64,000 nt of DNA, taken from assembly GCA_037953745.1 (NCBI GenBank), contig JBAKBP010001613.1:62001-126000 (forward strand), written 5' to 3'. Source of the stretch: Lithodes maja. Its lineage: Eukaryota > Arthropoda > Malacostraca > Decapoda > Lithodidae. Under the pieces are notes generated by a model that saw only the letters and a program-made list of their open reading frames with translations, did no database searches and was not told the DNA's origin. Positions 1 to 10,299 of this stretch are shown here, piece after piece; the first letter of the stretch is position 1, and each line of letters begins with the position of its first letter. The translations under genes and the position numbers were made by a program.

Positions 1-985
1 ATCTTTTTCTATTGTTATTATTAATTTTTATAATTAATAGTTCTTGTTAAAAGAGTACTCTTTTGTTTAAATCTATTGTGCCTTCATATTTTCAAATATT
101 TATATTTATTATGTTGTATCTATTCATTGTCAATAGGATCAATTGCTTGCTTTTGCGATTTCCTTTATTTATTTGTACAATAAATGTAGGTTATTAGTAA
201 GGTAGTAATTGTTAGGGGTCACTTGAAGCATGCTATGCTTACAGGTAGCCTACCTACCCGATAGCACTATCGTTAGTGAGTGATATATGTTTTTTGTACT
301 TTTGTTGATATCTTGTCAAATTGCAAATTTAGCATGATATAAAATTTGATATAAATTGTAGTTTCTTTATTCATACAGAATTTTGTAAAATTCACCAGAA
401 CGTCCCGGACTTCCCAACTTGAATAATTCCTTGAACATGACGATGTTGCATTGTTATATGTGCGATCAGTTTGCTTGGGAAATAAATTGACTTGCTCATG
501 TAGTTGTGTACACCCTACAGTATGTGGTGGATTGTGTTCTTTTATTTCAAAAAGCGTTATTTCCACATAGCGATTTTGATTAGTTCTTTTGCATTTATGT
601 TGTGTCGTCCCAGTTTTAGTTTGTTTAGTTTGCAAGTTTTACATTATAATAATAATAATAAAGATATATAATTACAAAATATGAAGAAGCAACAACAGAT
701 TTAAACAAAGAGTACTCTTTTAACAGGAACTATTTTTTTTTAAAATTCATCAATAATAATAGGAAAATAAAATAAAATACAAACCGACAAAAAGTAAGCA
801 GAGGTTATACAAAAATCTTCAAGTTAAAAATGCTTGATTAAAATTATTGATGTCAATTTTTAGAATACAGTCACAATACTTGACTAAAATTATTAAATTT
901 ATGAAACAATTTACTTGCCTCAAAACTTCTGTCTACTGTGTATAGTAACCTAGCTCTAGCCCAAAAGTCATCTACTTTAGTAGAT
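1..985. mobile_element. Penelope-like element, 3' fragment with inverted duplication
   Basis: Two blocks match the Penelope-like copy at 19030-20662. Bases 1 to about 645 are the reverse complement of its 3' flank (about 19040-19715). Bases 655-985 match about 19600-19985 in direct orientation and reach into the end of its RT reading frame. Both blocks contain the AAAGAGTACTCTTTT motif, so about 1-115 and 655-770 form a large inverted repeat. The junction lies in an ATA-rich stretch near 645-660. No open frame survives. Head-to-head truncated copies are known for Penelope-like elements; a 5' inversion during retrotransposition is the alternative. Confidence 0.65.
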
Positions 986-1538
986 TTCTTTGCTTGTCTG
1001 TCCATGTGACTTAACACACACTTCTCAAACAATGTCTATTGATAGCTAAAATATAAATGAAAATGCATCATAATATTGAGAGGGTAAGGAGTCGGTAAGG
1101 GTGTACTCCCCTGTAGTTGGGAGCAGTGGGCTGTTCCCAGTAGTTTTATAATTATGGTCCCTGGAGGTGGTAATGTGGTGCTGGAGCCAGGGGCTCTAAT
1201 ATGAATCACTGTGTTGCAGTGTGGGATTACCCTTTCTGTTTCCATAGTCACCTTTGAGTGATCAAGGCTTACATGTACAAGCATCTCTGTCATGTGTGCA
1301 TGAATCCAAGCCTTTTAAAATAAATTATTGATTTTTTGTAGTGGATTTTGAACTGATCCTCTCCTGGAAACTTTAAGGGTGGTCTCTTGACTTGGAAATT
1401 GAACAAGTGGGGATTGCATTTGTAGCTGGGATTATATCAAGGGTGTCAATGAGGGGATATATTTTAACCCATAACTATCGGCGCGCAACATAAGTCGAGT
1501 ATAATAAATCTGGACTATCTGGCGGCGCTCGACATAGG
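986..1538. other. Intergenic DNA, no supported gene
   Basis: This is single-copy-looking, AT-rich sequence. A short minus-strand open frame at 1036-1293 has no recognisable domain. Near 1463 a TTAACCC start resembles the ends of the TTAA-flanked MITEs elsewhere in the window, but no partner end was found. Confidence 0.4.
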
Positions 1539-1708
1539 TCGTGTATTTACCTATTTGCCTATTTGTATTTACCTATTTGTAGTTTACAGGAATTGAGCAG
1601 CGCTCGTGTTGTCCTGTCTTAGTTACTTTATAATCAATCCATTTTACTTAGACAAGTATCGTAATGGATATTCCCAGTTCCCAGTATTTTGGACTAACAT
1701 ATCATAAC

Positions 1709-4700
1709 TTATGTTGCCCTATTTCCATATTTACTTTTATCCAACCTAGATTTGAACATGTTAATGTTCCTCGCTCTCACCACCTCCTCCTCCAAGTTGT
1801 TCCAAGTCTCTATACTCCTATATGGGAAGCTGAATTTCTTTGTGTCCTTACGACATCTGCCCTTCCTCAGCTTAAACTCGTGCCCTCTTGTCCTTCCATT
1901 ATCCCTCACGAATAGATCTTCCCTATCTACTCGTTCCAAACTTTTTACTCCCTTGAACATCGTTATTAAGTCGCCTCGTTCCCTTCTCTCTTTCAAGGTA
2001 GGCAGTTGTAGTGTCTTAAGTCTTTCCTCATATGTCAACTCCTTCAATCTTGGGATCATCTTCGTTGCTATCCTTTGGACTTTCTCTAATTTGTTTATAT
2101 GTTTTTTCAAATGTGGTGACCATATCACTGCTGCATATTCTAATCTTGGTCTTATCATAGTCATTATCAATTTTCTTAACATTTCTTCATCCAAATAGTT
2201 AAATGCCACTCTCATATTGGTTATTATTCCATATGCTCCTCCAATGATCATGTTAATATGCTTCTCTGGGGATAGATCATCTTGTATTATCACTCCAAGG
2301 TCCTTCTCATGCCGTGTTTTGCCGATTATTTCAACTCCTAATTTGTACACCCAGCTTGGCCTTATCTCACTTGTTCCCACTTCCAAAACATGACACTTTT
2401 CTGCATTGAAACTCATTTTCCAGGTTTGGCTCCATCTGTGCAACTCATCTAGGTCCTTTTGAAGATCCTGACAACTTTCTATACAGGTGACATTCTTCAT
2501 GATCTTAGCGTCATCCGCAAACATATTCATATGACTATTCAAGTTTTCTGGCATGTCGTTTACATAAAGTAGGAACATTATCGGACCCAACACTGATCCC
2601 TGTGGTACTCCGCTCGTCACACTCCTCCACTGTGAATATTCGTCTCGTATCGTGGTCCTCATTTCTCTTCCTATTAAAAAGTTTTCCATCCATTTTAACA
2701 TCCTACCATGTACACCTCCAACAACTTGCAATTTCCACAATAACCTTTTGTGAGGCACCCTGTCAAAGGCCTTTTTCAGGTCCAGGTAAACACAGTCAAC
2801 CCATCCCTCTCTCTCCTGTGTAACATCTACAACTCTGCTATAAAAGCTTAATAAATTAGATACACAAGATCTCCCTTCCCTGAATCCAAACTGTTTCTCG
2901 CTAAGCACCCCCTGTCCCTCAATGAAGTGTGTCCACTTTTTCCTTATAATTTTCTCACAAATTTTACAAACAATGCTGGTGAGGGACACCGGTCTGTAGT
3001 TAAGCGGATTTTCTCTGTCTCCTCCTTTGTAAATTGGTACTATGTTAGCTCTCTTCCATTCCACTGGCAGGTCTCCCTCATTCAGTGAAGATTTTATGAT
3101 TTCATAGATTGGTTCCACTAACTCTTCCGCACATTCTTTGAGGATCCATCCAGCCACTCCATCTGGTCCCATTGATTTCCTCACGTCCAAATCCTGCATC
3201 AATTTCAGCACTTCACTTTTTGTCACTTTCATTTCAGGCATCTGTGGTGTTCTCATTTCTCTATTAGGTTCTATAAACTCCTCCTCTTTTACAAACACTG
3301 ACTGAAGCTTTTCATTCATAACTTCACACAATTCTTTATCTTTCTCATAGCTGTTTGTTCCAACTCTTAGTCTGACAATACCTTCTTTTGTTTTTATTTT
3401 TCCATTTACAAATCTATAAAATAGTTTTGGCTCATTTTTGCACTTCTCTACAATATTCCTTTCATATTTATATTGTTCCTCGCGTCGTATCTTTACGTAT
3501 TCATTTCTTTTCTCCTTGTACTTATTCCAGTTATTTTCACTATGTCTCTTCCGTGCTATATTCCAGGCTCGGTTTCTTCTATCCTGTGCCTTACTACATC
3601 TTATATTGAACCATTCTTTTTCCTTCTTTACCCCTGATTGGAACCTTGGGACATATTTATGTATCCCTTCTTCATATACTTTCAGGAAAAGTCTATATTT
3701 GTCTTGAACCATTTCCAGGCTTTCTAGTTCCTTCCAATTTATACTTTGGAAATAATGTTTCAATGATTTAAAATCAGTTTTAGCATAATTGTATCTATTT
3801 ATTTTATGTCCTTCCTTTCTCTCCTCATTTTTCCCCAAATCCATCTCCATTTCTAATATCTTGTGATCACTTTTTCCCAAGGGACAACGATAATTTATCT
3901 TTCTAACATCATGTGGATCACTGGTGAAGACTAGGTCTAGCCTGGATGGTTCATCCATCCCTCTGATTCGTGTGTTTTCTCTAACATGTTGTGTTAACAT
4001 GTTTTCTGTTACTAGATTCAATAATTTACTGCCCCAAGATTCATTATTATTTCCCGCATCTAACCCTTCCCAATTGACTTCCTTACAATTGAAATCACCT
4101 GTTAATAATAATTTATTTCTCCTATTAAAAAGTATTTTTAGTGCATCTAGAGATTCCGTGATTAGTTGATCATATTTATCCCGCTTCCATGCTCTAGTTT
4201 GTGGTGGTATATAAGCCACTGCTATATCAGTTGCTTTGTTGTCCTTGTCTTTTATTGTCACTGCTATAATTTCTGATCTATTATTGCCTAGGTTAATCTC
4301 ACTTGCTTCTATATTTTTGTCAGTCATTATTAACACTCCACCGCCCACTTTTCCTTCTCTATCTTTTCTCCACACATTGTACCCTTCCCATCCCAACACT
4401 CCCAATTCAGTACCACCTCTCAACTTTGTTTCTGCTAAGCACATAATATGTGGTTTATATTTCTCAATATAGTCATTCAATTCTAATTTCTTAGACAGCA
4501 AGCCATCCACATTACTATACATCAGCTTCATCTCCCCCCTTCTTACACCTTTCTTTTTTTCTCTTTCCCTAATATTCCCAGACTCTACTCCCCCCCCGCT
4601 TCCACTCCACCTTCTCTCCCTTGCTCCCCCGTGCTCTCCACCTGCCCTGTTCCTCTCACTTGTTCCTGGTTTACACCAGTCTCTCCCTCCTGTCCTTCGG

Positions 4701-4819
4701 TACTGGTACTCGCTTCCCCTGTCCGACCGTTCATCCCTAAGTTCTCTGTTTGCCCCTCCGTCTTCCTCTGTGGGCTTTTGATGAACCATTTCCTCTTCTT
4801 CGTTCCTACCAGTCTCCAA
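1709..4819 (-). CDS. ORF2: endonuclease/reverse transcriptase of CR1-like element
   Basis: The protein nicks target DNA and copies element RNA into cDNA. The frame opens at 4819 (1,036 residues), but the endonuclease domain begins at Met97 (4531), the likelier start because it avoids the 235-base overlap with ORF1. Endonuclease motifs visible are SNVDG, LAETKL, GDFN and SDH. Next come RT motifs: GPDGVAGW, YRPVSLTS, LDLKKAFDRVPH, GVPQGSVLGP near residue 735 and FADDAK near 767. The C-terminal region with RPRLEYAAVIWSP is typical of CR1-like ORF2. All catalytic motifs are present and the frame is uninterrupted, so the copy may be competent. Confidence 0.9.
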   Translation of the reverse strand: METGRNEEEEMVHQKPTEEDGGANRELRDERSDRGSEYQYRRTGGRDWCKPGTSERNRAGGEHGGARERRWSGSGGGVESGNIREREKKKGVRRGEMKLMYSNVDGLLSKKLELNDYIEKYKPHIMCLAETKLRGGTELGVLGWEGYNVWRKDREGKVGGGVLIMTDKNIEASEINLGNNRSEIIAVTIKDKDNKATDIAVAYIPPQTRAWKRDKYDQLITESLDALKILFNRRNKLLLTGDFNCKEVNWEGLDAGNNNESWGSKLLNLVTENMLTQHVRENTRIRGMDEPSRLDLVFTSDPHDVRKINYRCPLGKSDHKILEMEMDLGKNEERKEGHKINRYNYAKTDFKSLKHYFQSINWKELESLEMVQDKYRLFLKVYEEGIHKYVPRFQSGVKKEKEWFNIRCSKAQDRRNRAWNIARKRHSENNWNKYKEKRNEYVKIRREEQYKYERNIVEKCKNEPKLFYRFVNGKIKTKEGIVRLRVGTNSYEKDKELCEVMNEKLQSVFVKEEEFIEPNREMRTPQMPEMKVTKSEVLKLMQDLDVRKSMGPDGVAGWILKECAEELVEPIYEIIKSSLNEGDLPVEWKRANIVPIYKGGDRENPLNYRPVSLTSIVCKICEKIIRKKWTHFIEGQGVLSEKQFGFREGRSCVSNLLSFYSRVVDVTQEREGWVDCVYLDLKKAFDRVPHKRLLWKLQVVGGVHGRMLKWMENFLIGREMRTTIRDEYSQWRSVTSGVPQGSVLGPIMFLLYVNDMPENLNSHMNMFADDAKIMKNVTCIESCQDLQKDLDELHRWSQTWKMSFNAEKCHVLEVGTSEIRPSWVYKLGVEIIGKTRHEKDLGVIIQDDLSPEKHINMIIGGAYGIITNMRVAFNYLDEEMLRKLIMTMIRPRLEYAAVIWSPHLKKHINKLEKVQRIATKMIPRLKELTYEERLKTLQLPTLKERRERGDLITMFKGVKSLERVDREDLFVRDNGRTRGHEFKLRKGRCRKDTKKFSFPYRSIETWNNLEEEVVRARNINMFKSRLDKSKYGNRAT

Positions 4820-5733
4820 TAAAAAAAATCCACTTCTTGTTCTGTTCTTTTGGCATTCAATTCCTTCACCTCATCCCTCAAACTTTTCATTTTGTTTCTT
4901 TCATCTAAGTCCAAGTCTTTTTCGATGTAAATATGCTTCAGACAATCCTTATCTTTCAACCTCCATTTATTATTCATGATTTCCTCTACTATTCCTACTG
5001 TGCGAAACTGCACTTTCATTGGCCTAGACAGGCTAGACTCTTGTTTATATTTTCCAATTCTATGCATGTCTTCAATTTCATTCTCCCACTCTCTCACACC
5101 CTCGTCCACTACCTGTAGAATCTCCCTCACTCGGTCTCTCTCTATCCTACTTCTCTCCTCTCGCTTTACATTGTGTTTCTCCTTATCTCCTCTTATCACA
5201 ATACATTTCTTTCTTCCAGCAGTCTCCCTCACTAGATTTTCCTTCTGTCTAATTACCTTAACTACATCCTTTTCAAAGTTACCTCCCTGCCTATGTATTT
5301 GTTGCTCCTTTACTATCTCCGAAAATTTCAAATTCCTTACCTCCTCGTTCTTTTGAAATTCATCCTTCTTTAATTCAACATCCTTCATATCTTTCTTCAT
5401 CCTGTCCATTTCTTCCTGCATTTCGCTAATACAAACCCTTAACACGTAATTCTCATCCTTCAAAATACCAATTTGGTTTGCCATTCGTTTTTCTCTTCGT
5501 TCATAATCTAAGCTTTTTGTCTCCTGTTCCTCTAGCTTCCGCTCCAGTTTATTCAACCTCACCGCAAATGCAGATATTGCTACTCCCTCCTCTGAGAACC
5601 CTGAAATATCAAAAACCTCATGATCACGATCATAAGGGTCTCTGGTTACCCTGCTTGGGGGCAGGCTGAGCCGGTTCCTCCCACCGCTGGCCATACTGCC
5701 AGCTGGCCTTTGTTTACACCTGTTCGGCTCCAC
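4585..5733 (-). CDS. ORF1: coiled-coil RNA-binding protein of CR1-like element
   Basis: This 382-residue protein has an N-terminal tail, a long charged heptad-rich coiled coil (roughly residues 55-165) and a basic alpha/beta region (about 170-300) resembling the RNA-binding domain of other non-LTR ORF1 proteins, with the pattern CIVIRGD, a helix, then HRIGKYK and VQF. The C-terminus is polar and Gly/Glu-rich. It lies directly upstream of ORF2 in a different frame and probably coats the element RNA. The related second element keeps a fragment of the same domain at 6378-6908. Class is assigned from layout and composition, not from a search. Confidence 0.75.
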   Translation of the reverse strand: MEPNRCKQRPAGSMASGGRNRLSLPPSRVTRDPYDRDHEVFDISGFSEEGVAISAFAVRLNKLERKLEEQETKSLDYERREKRMANQIGILKDENYVLRVCISEMQEEMDRMKKDMKDVELKKDEFQKNEEVRNLKFSEIVKEQQIHRQGGNFEKDVVKVIRQKENLVRETAGRKKCIVIRGDKEKHNVKREERSRIERDRVREILQVVDEGVREWENEIEDMHRIGKYKQESSLSRPMKVQFRTVGIVEEIMNNKWRLKDKDCLKHIYIEKDLDLDERNKMKSLRDEVKELNAKRTEQEVDFFYWRLVGTKKRKWFIKSPQRKTEGQTENLGMNGRTGEASTSTEGQEGETGVNQEQVRGTGQVESTGEQGREGGVEAGGE

Positions 5734-5790
5734 AAGTTTCGGTGGGAATATCCATTACTTTTTCTTTCCTACTCAAATCAAACTCAACTC

Positions 5791-5949
5791 TCACCTGTTT
5801 TAACTAGGGAGTATATTCACTAATTGCATTTAAATTATAATTAAAAAACAAAAGGACAACACATATGAACGCTACAAAAATACCAAACCACCAAACAGGC
5901 GCTGGCTGAATCAGCTGTCTCAAGCACGTCCGCCCTCCACCACGGTCTG

Positions 5950-5983
<34 letters not shown>

Positions 5984-6044
5984 GTCATTGTGTGGAAAAC
6001 GTGGCTAGGCTATCCCGGTCGCCGAATCTTTACTCCCGACTTTC
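5791..6044. other. Spacer between two CR1-like elements
   Basis: No gene is visible. It holds the far 5' flank of the minus-strand CR1-like element and the (TG)n tract. It may include promoter sequence of either element, but no motif can be pointed to. Confidence 0.4.
5952..5981. repeat. (TG)n microsatellite
   Basis: About 15 uninterrupted TG dinucleotides. Confidence 0.95.
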
Positions 6045-6374
6045 GTAATTTACCGATGCTCATATCTCTGCAAATAAATGGCCTAACCAAGTGTTTATGT
6101 CTACCAGAGGTAGATATGATCGTTGCTGTGCGTTGGGTGAAGACTAGAACACCCTACACTGTGTAGTTATTGTGCGAGGTGAGAAATAATAAGACGGCGA
6201 GTTATGCGTGAATTCCGAAGTTACAATTTTCGCCATTTACCGATGCTCATATCTCTGCAAATATATGGCCTACCCAAGTTGTTATGCATACCAGAGGTAG
6301 ATATGGTCGTTGCTGTGCGTTGAGTGAAGAGTAGACCATTCAAAATGTGTAGTTATTGTGCGAGGTGAGAAAAG
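6045..6374. repeat. Two tandem ~187-bp repeats
   Basis: A block starting with TTTACCGATGCTCATATCTC and ending with GTGCGAGGTGAGAAA occurs at about 6045-6187 and again at 6232-6374 with modest divergence. It sits immediately upstream of the plus-strand CR1-like ORF1 remnant, so it may be the monomeric 5' UTR of that element. That role is inferred from position only. Confidence 0.7.
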
Positions 6375-6377
6375 GAT

Positions 6378-6908
6378 TTGGAGGATATTATGAAAGAGCA
6401 AAAGGAAGAAATGAATATGACCAAAAAGAGTTTTGAGAGTGCAGTTGTAGGGGTCATGAAGAACAAGGAGTGTGTCGTGAGGGAGGCCATGGACAGGGAT
6501 AGGGGTGTAATCTTGTATGGAGATATAGAGACTAATATGAATGATAATGGAGTGAGAAAAGTGAGGGATATGGAGACAGTGAAGGAGGTCTTGAAAGGTG
6601 TGGATGAGGACGAATATGGATGGGAAGGGCAGGTGGAGGAGGTCAGTAGGATAGGTAGATATAAAAGGGGAGAGATGAGACCTATAAGGGTACAGTTTAA
6701 AACTAGGGTAGTGGCGGAGACTGTGACAAATTTTAGTTGGAGGCTAAATACAAATGATAAACTGAAACACATAAGACTAAAGAAGGATTTGAGTATAGAA
6801 CAAAGGAAAAAAATTAAGGAATTACAAGAAAAGGCTGATGAAAATAATGGAAAGTTGGATAAGGAGGATAAGAGAAATTTTTACTGGAGAGGAGGGACGG
6901 AAAAGTGA
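6378..6908 (+). pseudogene. ORF1 fragment of CR1-like element
   Basis: 176 residues with an amphipathic N-terminal helix, then the basic alpha/beta domain: a VILYGD strand, SRIGRYKRGEMRPIRVQF, and HIRLKKDLSIEQRKKIKELQ. It is alignable by eye with residues about 100-310 of ORF1 at 4585-5733, including the closing FYWR motif. The N-terminal third of the usual protein is absent. The frame overlaps the start of the next fragment by 71 bases. Confidence 0.65.
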
Positions 6909-7498
6909 GGAAGTGGTTTATAAGAGTAGAAGGGAGGGGGAGATCAGGGAGGGGAGAGAATGTGATGGGAGTTGTGACGGAGGAGGAGAACGGGGTGGAG
7001 GTGTCACACGGAGAGACAGGAGACAAAGAGGCAGACCCAGTAGTGCTAACAGGGGAGTAGGGTACGGACTGGAGGAGCGGGATGGTGTAATTGCTGAAGG
7101 AATGGTAGATGGATTAAGGATTATGTTTAGTAATGTGGATGTGTTTACCCAGGACAAGAAAAGAGAACTGATATGTAGGTTGCAGGATGAAGAGGAAAAA
7201 CCTGATGTCATAGCCCTACAGGAAGTAAGACCAAGAGGACTGTTTATTTATGTAAGAAAAGAGCTCAAGGTTAATGAGGTGGATATGAGACAGCAGTATT
7301 GTGAGTATTTGTGTATTGAATTAAAATGTGTAAGAGGATCAATTCTAATTGCCTCTATATATAGAAGCCCAAATAATAGCAGGGGAGAGGATGATAACCT
7401 ACTGCAAGCAATGGAGGAGATAGATAATAGAGAGAACAAATATAAAATTTTGATTGGAGATTTCAATTTGCCAAGGATCAACTGGGCAAATTGTACTA
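6838..7498 (+). pseudogene. ORF2 endonuclease, N-terminal half
   Basis: The apurinic-like endonuclease begins near 7105 with RIMFSNVD and contains IALQEVRPR and IGDFNLPRINW. After EVRPRG the sequence jumps to LFIYVRKEL, so roughly 25-30 residues of the usual domain appear deleted. The frame then runs into the unrelated insertion after about 7500. Confidence 0.75.
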
Positions 7499-7798
7499 CT
7501 CCAGCGGGACAGGGTGTGGGGATCGGTTTTTACACCTTACCCGAAAGAGGATTTATGGAGCTCCGATCTTACTCTCAACCATCTGAACAATTTAACCAGC
7601 ACACCTAAACTTCGTTAAATGCGGAAATAGCCTCACGAAAATATCATGCCCTGGTGGGGGCACGAACTCTCGACCCTTGGGTGTGAGGCAGGCACCTTAC
7701 CAGTTAGACCAATAGAGATATCCCACTTGGCCTGTTCGGCTCAGGGTATTTCCGCATCCGAGGTCTGTTTAGGCTAGCCTATTTTCACTGACTTTACA
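7499..7798 (-). mobile_element. tRNA-like insertion (SINE or tRNA-bearing MITE)
   Basis: The segment interrupts the endonuclease frame, which resumes at about 7801. Read on the minus strand, about 7719-7657 is tRNA-like: an A-box-like TGGTCTAACTGGTAAGG, an anticodon arm around CCTCACACCC, and a B-box-like GGGTCGAGAGTTCGTGCC. The likely anticodon is CAC (Val-type). The tRNA-like part is enclosed by an 11-bp perfect inverted repeat. No clear target-site duplication could be defined. Confidence 0.55.
7619..7757. repeat. 11-bp inverted repeat enclosing the tRNA-like module
   Basis: ATGCGGAAATA at 7619-7629 is the exact reverse complement of TATTTCCGCAT at 7747-7757. The arms bracket the tRNA-like sequence symmetrically. 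Confidence 0.8.
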
Positions 7799-7800
7799 AG

Positions 7801-8406
7801 GGTAGCCTGGAAAATAAGTTTATAGAGAAAGTGAGAGATTGTTTTTTAACGCAACATATTGTAGAGATGACAAGATATAGAGATGGGATGCAGGGGAGTG
7901 TACTTGATTTGATTTTTAGCAATGAAGAGGATATAGTGGAACATGTTAATGTGGATAGCCCTATAGGTCGTAGTGACCATGCCTGTATAAGCTTTAGTTG
8001 TAACATTAAATCAGAGAGGGATAATAGAAGCAATAGAAAAATATACATGTATGATAGAGCAGATTATGAACTGCTGAGACGGTGTTTGGACATTGACTGG
8101 GGGGAATACTTGAACGGTGAAGACGCTGAAGGAATGTGGAGGAAAATTAGAGTCAAACTGGAGACTGCTGTATCCAAAAGTGTACCAGTAAGGGAATATA
8201 AGGATAAAACAAAATTGAGGAAAAGAACTAACACAGAATTGCCAATGAAAAGAAAGCTTTGGATATTGATTAGAAGAAAGAAACGATTGTGGGAAAGATT
8301 AAAATTGTTAAAAAAGAACAGGGGGTCTAGTATAGAGGCTAAGGAAGTGGATCTGGAACGCAGACAAATAAACAATAAAATAAGGTGGGAAACAAGGAGG
8401 GGGTGA
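7801..8406 (+). pseudogene. ORF2 endonuclease, C-terminal half
   Basis: This continues the endonuclease after the insertion: FIEKVRDCFLTQHI, SVLDLIFSNEED and IGRSDHACI (the catalytic SDH). A charged linker leads toward the RT. The frame stops at 8406; the RT continues in another frame from about 8385, a frameshift. Confidence 0.8.
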
Positions 8407-9773
8407 AGGAGAGGGAGAGAGAGATAGCTAGAAATGTGAAGGAAAATCCAAAAATATGCTGGAAGTACATTCAGGAAAAGTTAACAAGAAGAGTAGGGAT
8501 CCCAGAGCTGGTAGGGGGGTTGAATGATGGGAGTAGAGCGGAGACTGATAAGGAGAAAGCAGAGGTGCTGGGGAAATACTTTGGGGGGGTACTAACAGTG
8601 GAGTCGGAGGATGCAGTGCCTACTATTCCCATCAAACAGGCACCGGCACTAGAACTAATAGAGTTTTCCCATGCTAGAATAAGAAGGGCTATAGAAAAAA
8701 TGAACAGAAGTAAGTCACCGGGACCGGATGGGATACACCCAAGAATCATAAAGGAAGGAGGGGAGATGTTAGTAGAGCCATTGAAAATTTTATTTGAGGT
8801 ATCGTTTAATACAGGACAAATCCCGATGGACTGGAGAGAGGCGAACATAACAGCTATATTTAAGAAGGGAAAGAGAAATGACCCAGGGAATTATAGACAA
8901 GTCAGTTTGACAAGTGTTGTGTGTAAACTAATGGAAACGGTAATTAGAGAAGGAATAATGGATCATATGAAGTCAAACCAACTTTTCAGTGGGAGACAGT
9001 TCGGATTCTTGCCGGGGAGGTCGACGGTACTACAGCTAATTAAGGTGGTAGATGATTGGATGCAAATTCTAGAAGATGGTGATGTAATAGACGTGGTATA
9101 TTGCAATTTTATGAAGGCCTTCGATAAGGTCCCACATAAAAGGTTAATAGAGAAAGTTAGAAGCTATAATATAGGGAAGAAATGTGTGAAATGGATAGAA
9201 GCCTTCCTGAAAGATCGGAGACAGAGGGTACTGGTGAATGGAATAGGCTCGGGGTGGAGGGAAATTACAAGTGGGGTACCTCAGGGATCTGTGTTGGGAC
9301 CACTGCTGTTCGTTATATTTATCAACGACTTGCCTGAAGTTATAACTAATGGAAGTGAGGTATACCTGTATGCGGATGACACTAAACTGTATAGAAGAGT
9401 GAGGAGTAAGGAAGATATGGGTTTGCTTCAAGGAGATGTGGAGGGCATGAAGGGATGGTCTGAGCATTGGTTAATGCCTTTTCATCCAAAAAAATGCAAA
9501 TACATGCGGATTGGGACCAGCAAGATAGACAAGGTAGGATACAGTATGTATGAAGCGATGGAGGAAGTGAGTGCAGAAAAGGATATAGGAGTAGTGATAG
9601 ACAATAAGTTAAATTTCTCAGAACATTTAGCGGAAAAGATAAACAAAGCCAATAGAATTGTAGGGCTGATAAGGAGGACATTTGTGTCACTTGACGAAGA
9701 AATCTTCAGGAATCTCTATACAGCGCTGGTTAGGCCGCACCTGGAATATGCGAACCAGGTGTGGGCTCCATAA
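8385..9773 (+). pseudogene. ORF2 reverse transcriptase domain
   Basis: 462 residues with all main RT blocks: SPGPDGIHPRI, MDWREANITAIFKKG, YRQVSLTSVV, FMKAFDKVPHKR, GVPQGSVLGPLLF and YADD at 9369-9380. The frame ends at RPHLEYANQVWAP because four extra bases follow GGCTCCATA, compared with the parallel copy near 34060. The usual Asp in motif A (LDFxKAFD) reads CNFMKAFD, a likely disabling change. Confidence 0.85.
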
Positions 9774-10299
9774 TTATATGGTAAAGGATATAGAAGCAGT
9801 GGAGAAAGTGCAGAGGAGAGCTAGTAAGCTGGTACCAACGTTGAAGAACGCGGGCTATGAGCAGAGGTTGAGGACACTGGGGCTTCCGACACTGGCATAT
9901 AGGAGAAAGAGAGGGGATATGATAGAGACTTTTAAGATAGTGTCAGGAAAGTACGATGAGGATGTGTGTGAAGGTATCTTCTTGATGCGGGAGGGAACAA
10001 GAACGAGAGGACACTAAGAAAATTTACAAAGAAAGAAATAGGCTTGAGAAGGCAAAGAACTCATTTTGTGATAGAGTGGTAAATGAGTGGAACGCACTGC
10101 CCCAGTATGTAGTCGATTCCGAATCAATAAGGGAGTTTGAAAGTAATCTTGATAAAGCATGGGGAAGACAAGATTTGAAGTTTGATTATAAAACAAAAAT
10201 ACAGAATAGTAAAAATGTTGCGTCTGCTACCGCCGCCGCCAACACCGTAAACGACCGCAGCAGTGCAAGTACTGGTACTGAGCTGGATACACAGGCATA
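9774..10299 (+). pseudogene. ORF2 C-terminal region, frameshifted
   Basis: It continues from the RT in a shifted frame (VEKVQRRASKLVPTLKNAG through TRTRGH). A 2-base deletion near 10015 relative to the copies at 20690 and 33528 causes a stop. The last part (KNSFCDRVVNEWNALPQYVV) lies in a third frame and ends at 10299. Confidence 0.8.

Larger units (their letters stand above)
1539..5790 (-). mobile_element. CR1-like non-LTR retrotransposon, both ORFs open
   Basis: The element runs on the minus strand: 5' UTR (above 5733), ORF1 (5733-4585), ORF2 (4819-1709) and a short 3' UTR. It ends near 1540 in degenerate repeats of the AAATAGGTAAATAC type. Such short-repeat tails without poly(A) are typical of the CR1 group. 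Neither ORF shows a stop or frameshift, so this is the best-preserved retrotransposon in the window. The exact 5' end is uncertain because no second full copy is present. Confidence 0.85.

Noticed and set aside
1036..1293. Minus-strand 85-codon frame as a possible host exon
   Set aside because: No recognisable motif, no convincing splice pair, and no neighbouring exon found.
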